Shown here in pieces: positions 32,676-41,696 of a stretch of DNA of 64,000 bases. A model generated the notes under the pieces. That model had not been told where the DNA came from. It ran no database searches and saw only the letters and a list, made by a program, of their open reading frames with translations. Source of the DNA: Plut-88900 sp963668115 (lineage in GTDB: Bacteria; Chloroflexota; Dehalococcoidia; Plut-88900); the NCBI GenBank assembly GCA_963668115.1, contig OY764147.1:434001-498000 (forward strand). The letters are read 5' to 3'. The position numbers and the translations under genes are program-made. How positions within the stretch are numbered: position 1 is the stretch's first letter; each line of letters opens with the position of its first letter.

Positions 32676-33773
32676 CTACAGATTGTGAATCCTGGCGACG
32701 GTTGCGCCGAGGATGTTAGAGCGGGCTTCCTCGGAGAGGAAGGGGCAGTGGGCGCGGTACTGGTCGAAGCACTGGCGGTAGTTCCAGAACCGGAGGACCA
32801 TGGGTATATCGGTGCCGACTATGACATGGTCGGAGCCGATGCGGTTGACGATTTCTTCGACGGTAGGCTCGACGTTTTTGAATGGGTATTGCCAGATGCC
32901 GCCGAGCTGGATGGGAAAGAGAAGCTGGAGATTGCACTTGTCGGACTCGAAGACACGCCAGATTTCTTCGGGGAGCATGATGCGGTCGTCCTGGCGGAAG
33001 TTTCCCCAAGAGAGACCGTGGGTTAGGACAACGGGGGTGTCGGGGTGGTCCTGCATCCAGCTGTAGACGGTGTCGAGCTCCTGGAGGTAGCTGGCCGTGC
33101 CCGACTTTGCGAAGGCCTGACCCGCCCTGGGTTGAACGGTGAAGTAGACGGGGAGACCGAGGGTCGAAATGCCATGCCAGAATTCGCGCATGGGGCCGGC
33201 ATTCCAGCTTTCTGCAAAGCCGCCAGTCGAGTAGGGGCGGGTGAAGAACTGGTAGCCGCACACGCCCCCGGCGTTCATCCAATGCTCGACTTCCCGGAGG
33301 GCGGCGGCGGGGTCTGAGGGGATGTCGGTTTCGGGTATGTGTACGAGGCTCTTGATGCGGTCGGGGTGACGGGCGGCGGCCTCGGAATGGAACTTGTTGT
33401 TGCGGCCGAGGTGGGAGGCGTTGTGGAGGATGGCGATATCGACCCGGGCGTAGTCCATTTCGGCGATGAGGCGGTCGGCGGGCATTTCAAGGTTGTGGAG
33501 CAGGGGCGGGAGGTACTGCTTGGTGTAGGTCTCGCCCTGGTAAGTCCAGGTTAGCCGGTCCTTGTCCCGTCCCCAGGTGACGTCGTGGAGGGCGCCGGTT
33601 TCGGGGTCGGCGAGGACGGAGTTGTCGGCGAAGGCGCGGTCGCGGACTCGCCAGACGGGTTGGTGGTGGATGGACAGCTCCGTTTGGACAGCCCGCATTT
33701 TCTGCTCGAGTGTCGGGTACCCGGCGGGGGAGTCCATGGGCTCGAAGATGTAGGCGTGGCCGTCAATAAGCAT
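32676..33773 (-). CDS. Amidohydrolase family protein, divergent member
   Basis: The 365-residue protein starts MLIDGHAYIFEPMDSPAGYP and has VVLTHGLSWGNFRQDDRI near 247. The late position reads VIVGTDIPMVLRFWNYRQ, without the DWPH of its neighbour, so the metal site or substrate pocket differs. It is first of a two-gene leftward unit. Upstream lies a short shared region with the divergent CoA-transferase gene; the hairpin CCCC-TTCGG-AGGGG is at about 33805. Confidence 0.8.
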   Translation of the reverse strand: MLIDGHAYIFEPMDSPAGYPTLEQKMRAVQTELSIHHQPVWRVRDRAFADNSVLADPETGALHDVTWGRDKDRLTWTYQGETYTKQYLPPLLHNLEMPADRLIAEMDYARVDIAILHNASHLGRNNKFHSEAAARHPDRIKSLVHIPETDIPSDPAAALREVEHWMNAGGVCGYQFFTRPYSTGGFAESWNAGPMREFWHGISTLGLPVYFTVQPRAGQAFAKSGTASYLQELDTVYSWMQDHPDTPVVLTHGLSWGNFRQDDRIMLPEEIWRVFESDKCNLQLLFPIQLGGIWQYPFKNVEPTVEEIVNRIGSDHVIVGTDIPMVLRFWNYRQCFDQYRAHCPFLSEEARSNILGATVARIHNL

Positions 33774-33860
33774 GGTAAGTCATCCTAAGTTTAACGCGTT
33801 GCTGCCCCTTCGGAGGGGACATTATACTTGACTGACACTGCCCCCCGACATGGAAGGCTG

Positions 33861-35054
33861 ATGAGCAGAATACTTGACGGGATTCGGGTCCTGGAGATAG
33901 CCAACTGGCTGGCTGCACCGGCGTCGGCGGCCTTGCTCTGCGATTTGGGGGCCGACGTGATCAAGGTCGAGCCGCACCGTGGAGACCCGTGGCGCGGGTA
34001 CCGTCTGGGGGACCCCGAGAACTACGCCTTTGAGCAGGACAACCGTGGCAAGAGGGGGATAGCGCTGGACCTGAGCAAGCCCGGATCCCGGGAGATAGTG
34101 CACAAGATTGCAGAGAGTGTGGATGTGTTTGTGACGAACCTGCTACCGAGGCGCAGGGAGAGGTTTGGGGTGACGTACGACGACCTGAAGGGTCTCAACT
34201 CCAGGCTGATTTACCTGTCATTCACGGGGTATGGAGAGAAGGGGCCGATGTACGACAGGCTGGGGATGGACTTCGGGGCGTTCTGGTCGAGGTCGGGGAT
34301 AATGAACCTGATGGGGTGGCCTGACGAGCCGCCCATTCTTCAACGGGGAGGCATGGGGGACCACTCAACGTCACTGGGGCTGCTGGCGGGCGTGCTTGGT
34401 GCGTTGTATCACAGGGAGAGGACGGGGGAGGGGCAGGAGATATGGGGGTCGCTGTTCGGGACGGGGGTGTGGGTTATCGGGACGGATTTGCAGAGGACGC
34501 TGGTGAGTGGTCGGGATGCAGTACGCAGGCCGTATCGTCACGAGAACCTGAGCCCGATCACGAACTGGTACCAGGCGAAGGACGGGAAGTGGCTGATTTT
34601 GGAAAATCCCAATCCCAACCCGTACTGGCAGCGGGCGTGTCGGGCGCTGGGGCTTCCAGACTTGGAGAACGTGCCGGAGTACTCGACGGTGGAGGGGTTG
34701 GAGGCTAACTGCGTGGAGTTGAATGCTCTTTTTGACAAGATATTCGCAACGAAGACCCGGGACGAATGGGCACCGCTGTTGACTGAGAACGAGGTGATAT
34801 GGGCGCCGATACAGAACCTGCTAGAGGTGTCGGGGGACGCGCAGGCGGAGGCCATCGAAGCCTTTGAGACTGTGGAGCACCCGGAGTACGGGGAGTACAG
34901 AGTTATCAATTTTCCGGTGAAGTTCGGCGCGACGGATAACGGGGCCCGGGGGCCGGCGCCATTGGTCGGGCAGCATACTGAGGAGGTGCTGCTCGAGTAC
35001 GGGTATTCGTGGGAGGAGATTGAGGGGTTGAAGGGGGAGGGGGTTATTCCGTAG
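33861..35054 (+). CDS. CaiB/BaiF family CoA-transferase
   Basis: The protein has about 397 residues. Class III CoA-transferases move CoA between carboxylic acids. Seen are LEIANWLAAPASAALLCDLG and ADVIKVEPHRGDPWRG near 30-50, NRGKRGIALDLSKPG near 70 and the catalytic aspartate region GGMGDHSTSLGLLAG near 165. The frame extends upstream to a TTG at 33828, but ATG 33861 has GGAAGG before it and begins where family members do. A TATACT -10-like hexamer lies near 33823. Confidence 0.9.
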   Translation: MSRILDGIRVLEIANWLAAPASAALLCDLGADVIKVEPHRGDPWRGYRLGDPENYAFEQDNRGKRGIALDLSKPGSREIVHKIAESVDVFVTNLLPRRRERFGVTYDDLKGLNSRLIYLSFTGYGEKGPMYDRLGMDFGAFWSRSGIMNLMGWPDEPPILQRGGMGDHSTSLGLLAGVLGALYHRERTGEGQEIWGSLFGTGVWVIGTDLQRTLVSGRDAVRRPYRHENLSPITNWYQAKDGKWLILENPNPNPYWQRACRALGLPDLENVPEYSTVEGLEANCVELNALFDKIFATKTRDEWAPLLTENEVIWAPIQNLLEVSGDAQAEAIEAFETVEHPEYGEYRVINFPVKFGATDNGARGPAPLVGQHTEEVLLEYGYSWEEIEGLKGEGVIP

Positions 35055-35111
35055 GCCCCGCTCATGCTGAGCCTCACGGAGAATGAACAACCCCACCCAA
35101 GAATAAAATTG

Positions 35112-35147
35112 AAACATCAAAAAGGCAGGTCTTTTTTTGATGTTTCT
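35112..35147. terminator. AT-rich bidirectional terminator
   Basis: GAAACATCAAAAA pairs with TTTTTTGATGTTTC around a GGCAGGTC loop. It lies between convergent genes and has T-runs on both strands. It is strikingly AT-rich for this genome. Confidence 0.85.
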
Positions 35148-35183
35148 TTACCCAGGGAGGAGAGGATGGGAAGAGAAGGAGGG

Positions 35184-35618
35184 TTAGAGGAGAGCGGAGG
35201 CTTGGCCTACGATGACTTTTTTGGTGTTCTGGTCTTCGGCCCAGATGTTGAGGCGGACGGACCGGCTATCAACTTCGGAGACTTCGGCGTGGTAGGTTAG
35301 GGTGTCGCCGTACCAGACGGGGGCGATGAACTTGGTGGTGAGGGTCCCGCCTTCTATCCAGCCCTTGGGGTCGGGGAGCCAACGGGAGATGAGGACGGAG
35401 AAGAAGGCCTCGGTGAGGACTCCCTGGGCGATGGGCTCTTGATACATGGTCTGGGCGGCAGCTTCGCGGTCGGCGTGGAAGCTGGCTTTCCAATCGCTGC
35501 GGGCGGCGATTCTTTCGAAGAGCTCTTCGTAGGCGATGACCATCTCCTCGGTGATGGTACGGGTGAGGGTGGGGAGGGAGTCGCCCTTCTTGATGTCTAT
35601 CGATGTGGCTTGGGGCAC
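35184..35618 (-). CDS. MaoC-like hotdog-fold acyl dehydratase
   Basis: This protein of about 144 residues starts with GTG at 35618, which follows GAGGAGATTTCCT. The frame is open to 35765 only because it crosses the previous gene. Hotdog signatures are QEPIAQGVLTEAFFSVLISR near 70 and KFIAPVWYGDTLTYHAEVSE near 100. It lies 17 bp after a second hotdog gene, so the two likely form a heteromeric hydratase for enoyl-CoA-type substrates. It ends the molybdenum-hydroxylase operon. Confidence 0.8.
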   Translation of the reverse strand: MPQATSIDIKKGDSLPTLTRTITEEMVIAYEELFERIAARSDWKASFHADREAAAQTMYQEPIAQGVLTEAFFSVLISRWLPDPKGWIEGGTLTTKFIAPVWYGDTLTYHAEVSEVDSRSVRLNIWAEDQNTKKVIVGQASALL

Positions 35619-35635
35619 AGGAAATCTCCTCGGGG

Positions 35636-36109
35636 CTAGGGGGAGGGGCGGACGGTGGCCTCGCTGGGCCAGACGCTGGCGTGGTACTTTTCGGCGACGA
35701 GTTGACCGTGCTGGTTGCGACTTTCGATATTGAAGGCTACGTACTGGTGATCTCGCTTCACCCATTTGTCTACGATCTTCATCTTGCTGGTTATGGTGTC
35801 GCCGGCGTAGACGGGGGCGATGAACTTGAAGCCGGAGCGGGAGTGGAAGGACTCGCCGGGGCGTCGGTAGCCGGCGGAGTCGAGGATGGCGATGAAGTGG
35901 GCGTAGCAGTTCACCAGTACGGGAATGGAGACGATGTCGGAGTAGCCGGCTTCTCTGGCTGATGCCGGGTCCCGGAAGACGGGGAGGTCTTCCTGGAGGA
36001 GGTCGGCGAGGCGGTCGATGAGGTCTCGGGTGACGTGGAAGACGTAGGGGGCGAACTCGAAGCCGATTTGGGCGTCTTCGTAGGTGAGGGGGGTTGGGGC
36101 GTTGTTCAT
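35636..36109 (-). CDS. MaoC N-terminal-like hotdog-fold dehydratase
   Basis: The 157-residue protein contains YEDAQIGFEFAPYVFHVTRD near 10 and FKFIAPVYAGDTITSKMKIV near 95, a single hotdog domain of the MaoC/FAS1-like type. Single-hotdog dehydratases work as dimers or heterodimers, and the next gene encodes another hotdog. No SD is visible before the ATG. A 148-bp gap with a repeat separates it from moaD. Confidence 0.82.
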   Translation of the reverse strand: MNNAPTPLTYEDAQIGFEFAPYVFHVTRDLIDRLADLLQEDLPVFRDPASAREAGYSDIVSIPVLVNCYAHFIAILDSAGYRRPGESFHSRSGFKFIAPVYAGDTITSKMKIVDKWVKRDHQYVAFNIESRNQHGQLVAEKYHASVWPSEATVRPSP

Positions 36110-36149
36110 GTTGGTTTGCTGAAGAGGTGGGGAATGATTCTTACCTTCA

Positions 36150-36184
36150 CCCTCACCCTAGCCCTCTCCCCTCAAGGGAGAGGG
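36150..36184 (+). repeat. CCCTCTCCC hairpin repeat
   Basis: CACCCTCACCCTAG leads into CCCTCTCCC-ctcaa-GGGAGAGGG (36162-36184), a perfect 9-bp stem of a kind widespread in bacterial genomes. It may separate expression of the moaD and maoC parts of the operon. Confidence 0.7.
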
Positions 36185-36257
36185 GACTGGACACCCCTCC
36201 ACACCCCGGAACGGACTGGAGAGGGGACTTGATTCACCCTTCGCCATGTTTGGGGGG

Positions 36258-36521
36258 TTAGCCGCCGGCGATGGCGTTTAGGAAGTGGACTTCGCTGTCT
36301 TCCCGGACTTTTTCGAGGGCACCAAGCTGGGAGACTTCGCCGTCCACGGCGACCGAGAAGATGGGTTTCAGGCGGCCGTTCTCCATGAGTCGGTCCTGCA
36401 TGCCGGGGAACATTTCGTCGAGGTTCTTGACAATTTGACGAACGGTAGCCCCCTTGATTTCGACGCGGTCCTTGCCCCCGGACAGGGTGCGCATCAGGGA
36501 AGGTATGAAGACCGTGGCCAC
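36258..36521 (-). CDS. MoaD/ThiS-family sulfur carrier protein
   Basis: This 87-residue ubiquitin-fold protein ends in AIAGG, with GATVRQIVKNLDEMFPGM near 25. It is clearly related to the protein at 1299-1574. The GTG start lies 3 bp after the stop of the molybdenum subunit, with GAGGCC upstream, so it is part of that operon. A role as sulfur donor in molybdopterin synthesis for the enzyme encoded just before it is the simplest idea. A MoaE partner is not in the window. Confidence 0.85.
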   Translation of the reverse strand: MATVFIPSLMRTLSGGKDRVEIKGATVRQIVKNLDEMFPGMQDRLMENGRLKPIFSVAVDGEVSQLGALEKVREDSEVHFLNAIAGG

Positions 36522-36524
36522 GAA

Positions 36525-38804
36525 TCAGGCCTCGGAATTGCCATTGCCAAGAGCGGCTAGGACTGCCGGAGGATTCATGGGCAGGTTTTCCATGCGGATA
36601 CCCATGGCGTCGTAGATGGCGTTGGCGATGGCTGCTGGGGGAGAGATAATGCTGGCCTCTCCGACGCCGCGAACGCCGTAAGGGTGGCCGGGGTTGGCCA
36701 CTTCGACGATAACGGTGTCTATCATGGGAAGGTCAAGGGAGGTGGGCATACGGTAGTCGAGGAGGGTGAAGTTGTCCATACCGCCCTCAGAGTTCATGAA
36801 GTACTCCTCGTTGATGCCCCAGCCGATGCCCTGGACGCTGCCGCCCTGCATCTGGCCCTCCACGTATGACGGGTGGACGGCTTTCCCAACGTCCTGTACA
36901 CAGGTGAAGCGTAGCACGGTGACCTTTCCGGTCTCCGGGTCCACCTCCACGTCGGCGATAGCGCCGGCGAAGGAGACACCGACGCCCTTGGGATCGACCG
37001 AGGACTTGCCGACGATGCCCCCGCCTGTGTCCCGCGAGTTGCGGGCGAGCTGTTTGAAGGTCATCGAGAGCTCGGGGTCGGACTTGGACCTAAATACACC
37101 CTTAACGAACTCGATGTTCTCTGGCTCGATGTCCCACATCATGGCTGCGCGCTGAATCATCTCGTTGACAACGTCTTTGGCGGCCTCGTGGGCGGCCCAG
37201 CCCGTGGCGAAGGTTGTGCGGCTTCCGCCGGTTAACTCGGTGTAGCCGATGGAGTCGGTGTCAACGACGGTAGGGTTCACGTCCTCGGCGGGGATGCAGA
37301 GGACCTCGGCGGCCTGCATGGCGACGGAGGCGCGGGTGCCGCCGATGTCGGTAGAGCCAGTCAGAAGGTTAATTGTGCCGTCATGGTTTACGCTAATGGA
37401 GCAAGCGGACTTCCACCCAATGTTCCTCCAGAATCCAACCGCAACGCCGCGACCCCGGTACGGCCCTTCGAGCTTGGAGGTGTAGTGGGGATGGGACTTC
37501 ATAGCATCTAAGACTTCGGTGCTGCCAACGACCCCGAATGGCGTACCGTCGGCTCGCCGAGTGCCTTCTTTGGAGGAGTTGAGCATTCGGAAGTCCAAGG
37601 GGTCCATGCCAACATTTTCGGCGAGCATGTCTACGACGGTCTCGGCGGCGAAGCCGGCATTTGTAGCACCGGGGGCCCTGTAAGCGGCGGTCTTGGGCTT
37701 GTTCACGACAACGTCGTAGCCGTCAATGAGCACATTGGGGATGTTGTAGCAGGCGAATATACCGGTTGCGCCCGCAGCCACCGGGGAGCCGGGGAAGGCA
37801 CCGGCCTCGTAGGCCATGTGGGCTTGGGCAGCGACAATCTTGCCGTCCCTAGTGGCGCCCATCTTTATCTTTATGTGGGAACCGGGGGTGGGACCTGTGC
37901 CCTCGAAGACTTCTTTTCGGGACATTTGCATCTTGACAGGTCGGCCAGTCTTTTTGGATAGGACCGCGGCCACCGGCTCCAAGTAGATGGGAATCTTGCC
38001 GCCGAAACCTCCGCCAATCTCCATGGGGGTAACCCTTATCTTGGAAACGGGTATGCCCAAGATCTGGGACAGGGAGTTCCTGACGGGAAACGCACCCTGA
38101 GTGCTGGTCCAGACGTGGACCCGTCCGTCGCTATTCCAGAAGGCTGCGGCGTTCTGGGGCTCAATGTATCCCTGGTGAACGGTAGCGGTGTCGAAGTCTT
38201 TTTCTATGATGAAGTCGGCGTCTCTGAAGCCTTCATCGATATCGCCGAGGACCTGCTGTAAATGGGTGGCAACATTACTGGGTTCCGTTCCCTGGGTACC
38301 GGACTCGTCCGTACGCATTTCCTCGTGGAGGACCGGCGCGTTGGGGGCCATGCCCTGGGGTGCGCTGGTGACTGGAGGAAGGACCTCGTAATCGACTTCA
38401 ATGAGGGCGATGGCCTCTTCGGCGACGTGATCGTTGACTGCGGCGACGGCGGCGATGGCGTGACCGACGTAAAGAGCTTTATCCCCAGCGAGGATATTGT
38501 TGCTCTGGTAACGTCTTGACGTTCTTTCGGCGTATGTGTTGGGGAAGTCGCTGGAAGTTGCTACGGCGCGGACACCTTCGAGGGCTTCGGCCTTGGAGGT
38601 GTCGATAGACTTGATGCGGGCATGCGCATGAGGGCTTCGCAGGACTTTGCCGTAAAGGAGGTCTGCGCTCTGGAAGTCGGCCCCGTAGCGGGCCCTGCCC
38701 GTGACCTTGTCAGCGCCGTCATGGCGGATAGGCCGGGTGCCGACAACATCGAATTCCTGATTCACGAGGACGACGTTGGAGTCGGTGCCCTGCCTGGTTG
38801 TCAA
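36525..38804 (-). CDS. Molybdopterin-binding large subunit, xanthine dehydrogenase/CoxL family
   Basis: The protein has about 759 residues. FDVVGTRPIRHDGADKVTGR is the typical start, GGGFGGKIPIYLEP binds the cofactor near 290, AYRAPGATNAGFAAE replaces the AYRCSFR of true CO dehydrogenase, and YGVRGVGEASIISPP near 720 holds the catalytic glutamate. It should hydroxylate an aromatic, heterocyclic or aldehyde substrate, not oxidise CO. The TTG start overlaps the stop of the iron-sulfur gene (TTGA) and has AGGAGGT upstream. The frame is open to 38984 only over that gene. Confidence 0.9.
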   Translation of the reverse strand: MTTRQGTDSNVVLVNQEFDVVGTRPIRHDGADKVTGRARYGADFQSADLLYGKVLRSPHAHARIKSIDTSKAEALEGVRAVATSSDFPNTYAERTSRRYQSNNILAGDKALYVGHAIAAVAAVNDHVAEEAIALIEVDYEVLPPVTSAPQGMAPNAPVLHEEMRTDESGTQGTEPSNVATHLQQVLGDIDEGFRDADFIIEKDFDTATVHQGYIEPQNAAAFWNSDGRVHVWTSTQGAFPVRNSLSQILGIPVSKIRVTPMEIGGGFGGKIPIYLEPVAAVLSKKTGRPVKMQMSRKEVFEGTGPTPGSHIKIKMGATRDGKIVAAQAHMAYEAGAFPGSPVAAGATGIFACYNIPNVLIDGYDVVVNKPKTAAYRAPGATNAGFAAETVVDMLAENVGMDPLDFRMLNSSKEGTRRADGTPFGVVGSTEVLDAMKSHPHYTSKLEGPYRGRGVAVGFWRNIGWKSACSISVNHDGTINLLTGSTDIGGTRASVAMQAAEVLCIPAEDVNPTVVDTDSIGYTELTGGSRTTFATGWAAHEAAKDVVNEMIQRAAMMWDIEPENIEFVKGVFRSKSDPELSMTFKQLARNSRDTGGGIVGKSSVDPKGVGVSFAGAIADVEVDPETGKVTVLRFTCVQDVGKAVHPSYVEGQMQGGSVQGIGWGINEEYFMNSEGGMDNFTLLDYRMPTSLDLPMIDTVIVEVANPGHPYGVRGVGEASIISPPAAIANAIYDAMGIRMENLPMNPPAVLAALGNGNSEA

Positions 38805-39286
38805 CTCTTGACCTCCTGCATCTTCTGGGCGGCATCCATCACGGCCCGGACGATCTTGTCGTAGCCGGTGCAGCGGCACAGGTTGTTGGCGAGCCAGAAG
38901 CGAATGCGGTCCTCGGAGGGGTCGGGCTCCCGTTCGAGGAGGGCCTTGGCTGCGACAATGAATCCGGGGGTGCAGATACCGCACTGGAGGGCGGCGTTTT
39001 CGAGGAAGGCCTGCTGGATGGGGTGGAGGTCATTGCCTTCGGCGACGCCTTCGATGGTCTCGATGTTGCTGCCTTCGGCTTCGACGGCGAGGACGAGGCA
39101 GGAGGTAACGATGCGGCCGTCCATATTGACGGTGCAGGCACCACAGTTGCCGTCATTGCAGCCTTCTTTGGAGCCGGTCAGGCCAATGACGTCACGCAGG
39201 CTTTCGAGGAGGCTTTGTCGGGGTTCGCAGAGGAACTCGACGTTTTCACCGTTGATGGTTGTCTGTACGTAAGTTTTCCTGGGCAT
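38801..39286 (-). CDS. [2Fe-2S] small subunit, CoxS type
   Basis: The protein has 161 residues. The plant-ferredoxin-type cluster is in GCNDGNCGACTV near 45 and the second cluster in QCGICTPGF and NLCRCTGYDKI near 105-145. It passes electrons from the molybdenum site to the FAD subunit. The ATG directly follows the TAG of the FAD-subunit gene. Length is normal. Confidence 0.96.
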   Translation of the reverse strand: MPRKTYVQTTINGENVEFLCEPRQSLLESLRDVIGLTGSKEGCNDGNCGACTVNMDGRIVTSCLVLAVEAEGSNIETIEGVAEGNDLHPIQQAFLENAALQCGICTPGFIVAAKALLEREPDPSEDRIRFWLANNLCRCTGYDKIVRAVMDAAQKMQEVKS

Positions 39287-40159
39287 CTAAGACGCCTCCT
39301 TGGCCCGCTCGATGGCGGTGTTTAGTGCTCTACGGGTCAGAACTTCGCAGAGGTGGGTACGGAACTCGATGGTTCCTCTCATGTCGGTGATGGGCTTGGC
39401 GGCTGCCTGGGCGAGGCCCGAGGCTTTTCGGATAGCTTCGTCGCTGATGGCCTGGCCGGCGAGGGCGTCGCCCGCCTCTGTGACGAAGAGGGGGGTGGGT
39501 GCGACGGAGGCGAGGGAGACTCGGGCGGACTTTATGGTGTCGCCATCCAGTTCCACTGAAACGCCAGCGCCGACGACGGCGATGTCCATCTCGTTGCGGG
39601 GGATGAAGCGGATGTACCGAGCGCCCGAGTTGGCCGCCGGGGCGGGGACGCTGACGGAGACCAGGAGCTCATCTGCCCCGAGGATGGTCTGTCCGGGCCT
39701 CGTGCATACGTCCTCAACGGGGACGCTGCGGGTGCCCTTAGGTCCGGCGATGTTGGCCGTAGCGCCATAGGCGATTAGGGCGGGTATGGAGTCGGCGCTG
39801 GGGGCGGCGTTGCAGAGGTTACCGCCCACGGAGGCCCGGCCCTGTATCTGGATGCCTCCGATGATGGAGGTGCAGTCCACGAGGGCTGCGTAGTGTTCTT
39901 TAACGGCGGCGTCTTCGTAGATTTTGTAGCACTCCACTGCAGCGCCGATAGTCAGTCCCGAGGAAGCGTCATACGAGAGCTCGTTGAGCTCAGGGATAGA
40001 CTTGACGTTCAGCAGGATGTCGGGCTGGCGACGCCTAGCGCGAAGCTGGACGAGGATGTCGGTGCCACCGGCGAGGGCGCGGGTGCGGTCGCCGTCCTTG
40101 GCGAGGATATCCAGTGCCTCGCTAAGGGACGTGGGGCTAGCGTAATCGATCCATTTCAA
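39287..40159 (-). CDS. FAD-binding medium subunit, CoxM type
   Basis: This protein of about 290 residues has the FAD-pyrophosphate motif in RALAGGTDILVQLRARRRQP near 30 and the second flavin motif in TIIGG..GRASVGGNLCNAAPSAD near 105 (written here with a gap). The usual family start MKxIDYxxPxSLxEAL matches TTG 40159, which I prefer; an ATG at 40204 would add 15 residues but lacks an SD. It is first in the operon coxM-coxS-coxL-moaD-maoC-maoC, driven by the promoter at 40246-40274. Confidence 0.9.
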   Translation of the reverse strand: MKWIDYASPTSLSEALDILAKDGDRTRALAGGTDILVQLRARRRQPDILLNVKSIPELNELSYDASSGLTIGAAVECYKIYEDAAVKEHYAALVDCTSIIGGIQIQGRASVGGNLCNAAPSADSIPALIAYGATANIAGPKGTRSVPVEDVCTRPGQTILGADELLVSVSVPAPAANSGARYIRFIPRNEMDIAVVGAGVSVELDGDTIKSARVSLASVAPTPLFVTEAGDALAGQAISDEAIRKASGLAQAAAKPITDMRGTIEFRTHLCEVLTRRALNTAIERAKEAS

Positions 40160-40245
40160 TGGCGGGCCTCTTTTCCCTCTCCAACGAGAGACAGATTGAG
40201 TCATTGGCTGAGGGCCACGGGGTAACTTCTAAAGGAAGCCGTTCC

Positions 40246-40274
40246 AAGATAACGATAGGCCCATGTTGTGTCAA
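40246..40274 (-). promoter_or_regulatory. Promoter of the molybdenum hydroxylase operon
   Basis: On the minus strand TTGACA (40274-40269), 17-bp spacer, TATCTT (40251-40246). The leader to TTG 40159 is about 80 nt. Confidence 0.8.
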
Positions 40275-40361
40275 GCCTGTTCGATGAAGGGAAGCGGGCT
40301 TCAAAAGGGTGTCGGGGGGTACAAGAGGAGATGAAATACTGGGCCGTATCACGCCTATTTG

Positions 40362-40390
40362 TTGAAAGGGGGGTAGTCGGGTGTTAGTAT
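40362..40390 (+). promoter_or_regulatory. Promoter of the trpA-aroH-aroF operon
   Basis: TTGAAA (40362-40367), 17-bp spacer, TAGTAT (40385-40390). Transcription would start near 40397, only about 18 nt before the first possible trpA start. No trp attenuator or leader peptide is seen. Confidence 0.7.
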
Positions 40391-40414
40391 TCATCGTCTA
40401 TAGCTATGTGAAGT

Positions 40415-41266
40415 TTGGAACAGACGGACTTCCATAACCGGGCCACGAGGTTTAATAAGCAGTTGAGCCGTTTATCCGATACGTTCGAGCGTGCCAGGGA
40501 AGATGGAAGGCCGGTAATTGCGACATTCCTCACTGTCGGGTATCCGGAAAGAAGCAGCACGGGCGCGCTGATCGGGGCGATGGTGGATGGAGGAGTCGAC
40601 ATTATCGAACTGGGGGCTCCTTTCAGCGACCCCCTGGCGGAGGGGCCGACGATCCAGAAGTCCAGCCAGATAGCGCTGGACCAGAACGTAACGCTTTCCG
40701 ACTGCCTTGACTGCTCCAGAGAAACTCGGGCCCGATTCCCGGAAACGCCGATTGTGGTTATGGGGTATTACAATCCGGTGCTCAGCTACGGGTTGGAACG
40801 GTTCGCGCGGGATGCGGGAGAGTCGGGAGTAGATGGGCTGATCGTGGTGGACCTGCCTTTGGAGGAGGCCGGGCCTCTGCAAAGGGCGCTCGGGGCGCGG
40901 GGCATCGACTTGATATTCCTGCTGGCGCCGACGAGCACGGTGGAACGGATAAGAGGGGTGGCCCAAACAGGGAGCGGTTTCATATATTGCGTGAGCGTGA
41001 CAGGGGTCACGGGAGCGAGGCGAGACCTGAGGGGTGATCTCTCAGAGTTTTTGGACAGGGTAAAGGCGGAGACAGATCTCCCACTGATAGTCGGGTTCGG
41101 GATATCGAAGAAGGAGCACGTAGACAGGGCATTTACGATGGCGGACGGTGTCGCAGTGGGGAGCGCCCTGATAAACTTGATCGAGCAGTCGGAGGTCGGG
41201 TCACGGGAGGAGAAGGTGAGGGAGTTCGTGCGCGGGCTTCGTGGCTGCGTAGAGGCAGTGATTTAG
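40415..41266 (+). CDS. trpA: Tryptophan synthase alpha subunit
   Basis: This protein of up to 283 residues is the TIM-barrel enzyme that cleaves indole-3-glycerol phosphate. The catalytic Glu is in DIIELGAPFSDP (also holding the catalytic Asp), and the phosphate-binding GFGISKKEHV is near 230. The longest frame starts at TTG 40415 without an SD. TTG 40463, with ACGAGG upstream and the usual family N-terminus, is an alternative. trpB is not in the window, which is unusual because trpB normally precedes trpA. The next genes belong to the shikimate pathway. Confidence 0.93.
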   Translation: MEQTDFHNRATRFNKQLSRLSDTFERAREDGRPVIATFLTVGYPERSSTGALIGAMVDGGVDIIELGAPFSDPLAEGPTIQKSSQIALDQNVTLSDCLDCSRETRARFPETPIVVMGYYNPVLSYGLERFARDAGESGVDGLIVVDLPLEEAGPLQRALGARGIDLIFLLAPTSTVERIRGVAQTGSGFIYCVSVTGVTGARRDLRGDLSEFLDRVKAETDLPLIVGFGISKKEHVDRAFTMADGVAVGSALINLIEQSEVGSREEKVREFVRGLRGCVEAVI

Positions 41267-41279
41267 GAGTTAACGCGTT

Positions 41280-41672
41280 TTGTGGTGTAGAGGAATAAGA
41301 GGAGCGACAATCGCGGAAGAGAATACCGAGGAGGCAATTCTCGAGGCTACAACGGAGCTATTGGAACACCTGATAAAGGCTAACGACATACAGCCGGAGA
41401 ACATAGCCGCGGCAACGTTCACCACGACTGTCGACCTGAATGCTGAGTATCCGGCAGTGGCGGCCCGACACCTGGGGTGGGTAGACAATGCGTTGCTCTG
41501 CGGCCATGAGATGAACGTACCCAAAGGTTTGAAGAAGGTGATCCGGGTGCTGGTGCTAGTGAATACAGACAAGGAATTAAAGGACATAAGGCACGTATAC
41601 ATGAAGGAGGCCAGACAACTTAGGCCAGGCTTTGCGGGGTCTGCGTACATAGAAAACGCAGAAAGCGCCTAG
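41280..41672 (+). CDS. aroH: Chorismate mutase, AroH class
   Basis: This protein of about 130 residues converts chorismate to prephenate for phenylalanine and tyrosine. The start RGIRGATIAEENTEEAI and the active-site region CGHEMNVPKGLKKVIRVLVL with RHVYMKEARQLRP match the Bacillus AroH trimeric fold. The TTG start is 10 nt after AGGAG. The first residues differ a little from the family, but the active-site arginines are present. It sits 13 bp after trpA and 24 bp before aroF. Confidence 0.93.
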   Translation: MWCRGIRGATIAEENTEEAILEATTELLEHLIKANDIQPENIAAATFTTTVDLNAEYPAVAARHLGWVDNALLCGHEMNVPKGLKKVIRVLVLVNTDKELKDIRHVYMKEARQLRPGFAGSAYIENAESA

Positions 41673-41696
41673 CCGGCCCAGGTCCGGGAGAGTCAG

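Noticed and set aside
36525..38804. Carbon monoxide dehydrogenase large subunit
   Set aside because: The form I CoxL active-site motif AYRCSFR is replaced by AYRAPGA, so only the broader xanthine dehydrogenase family is supported.
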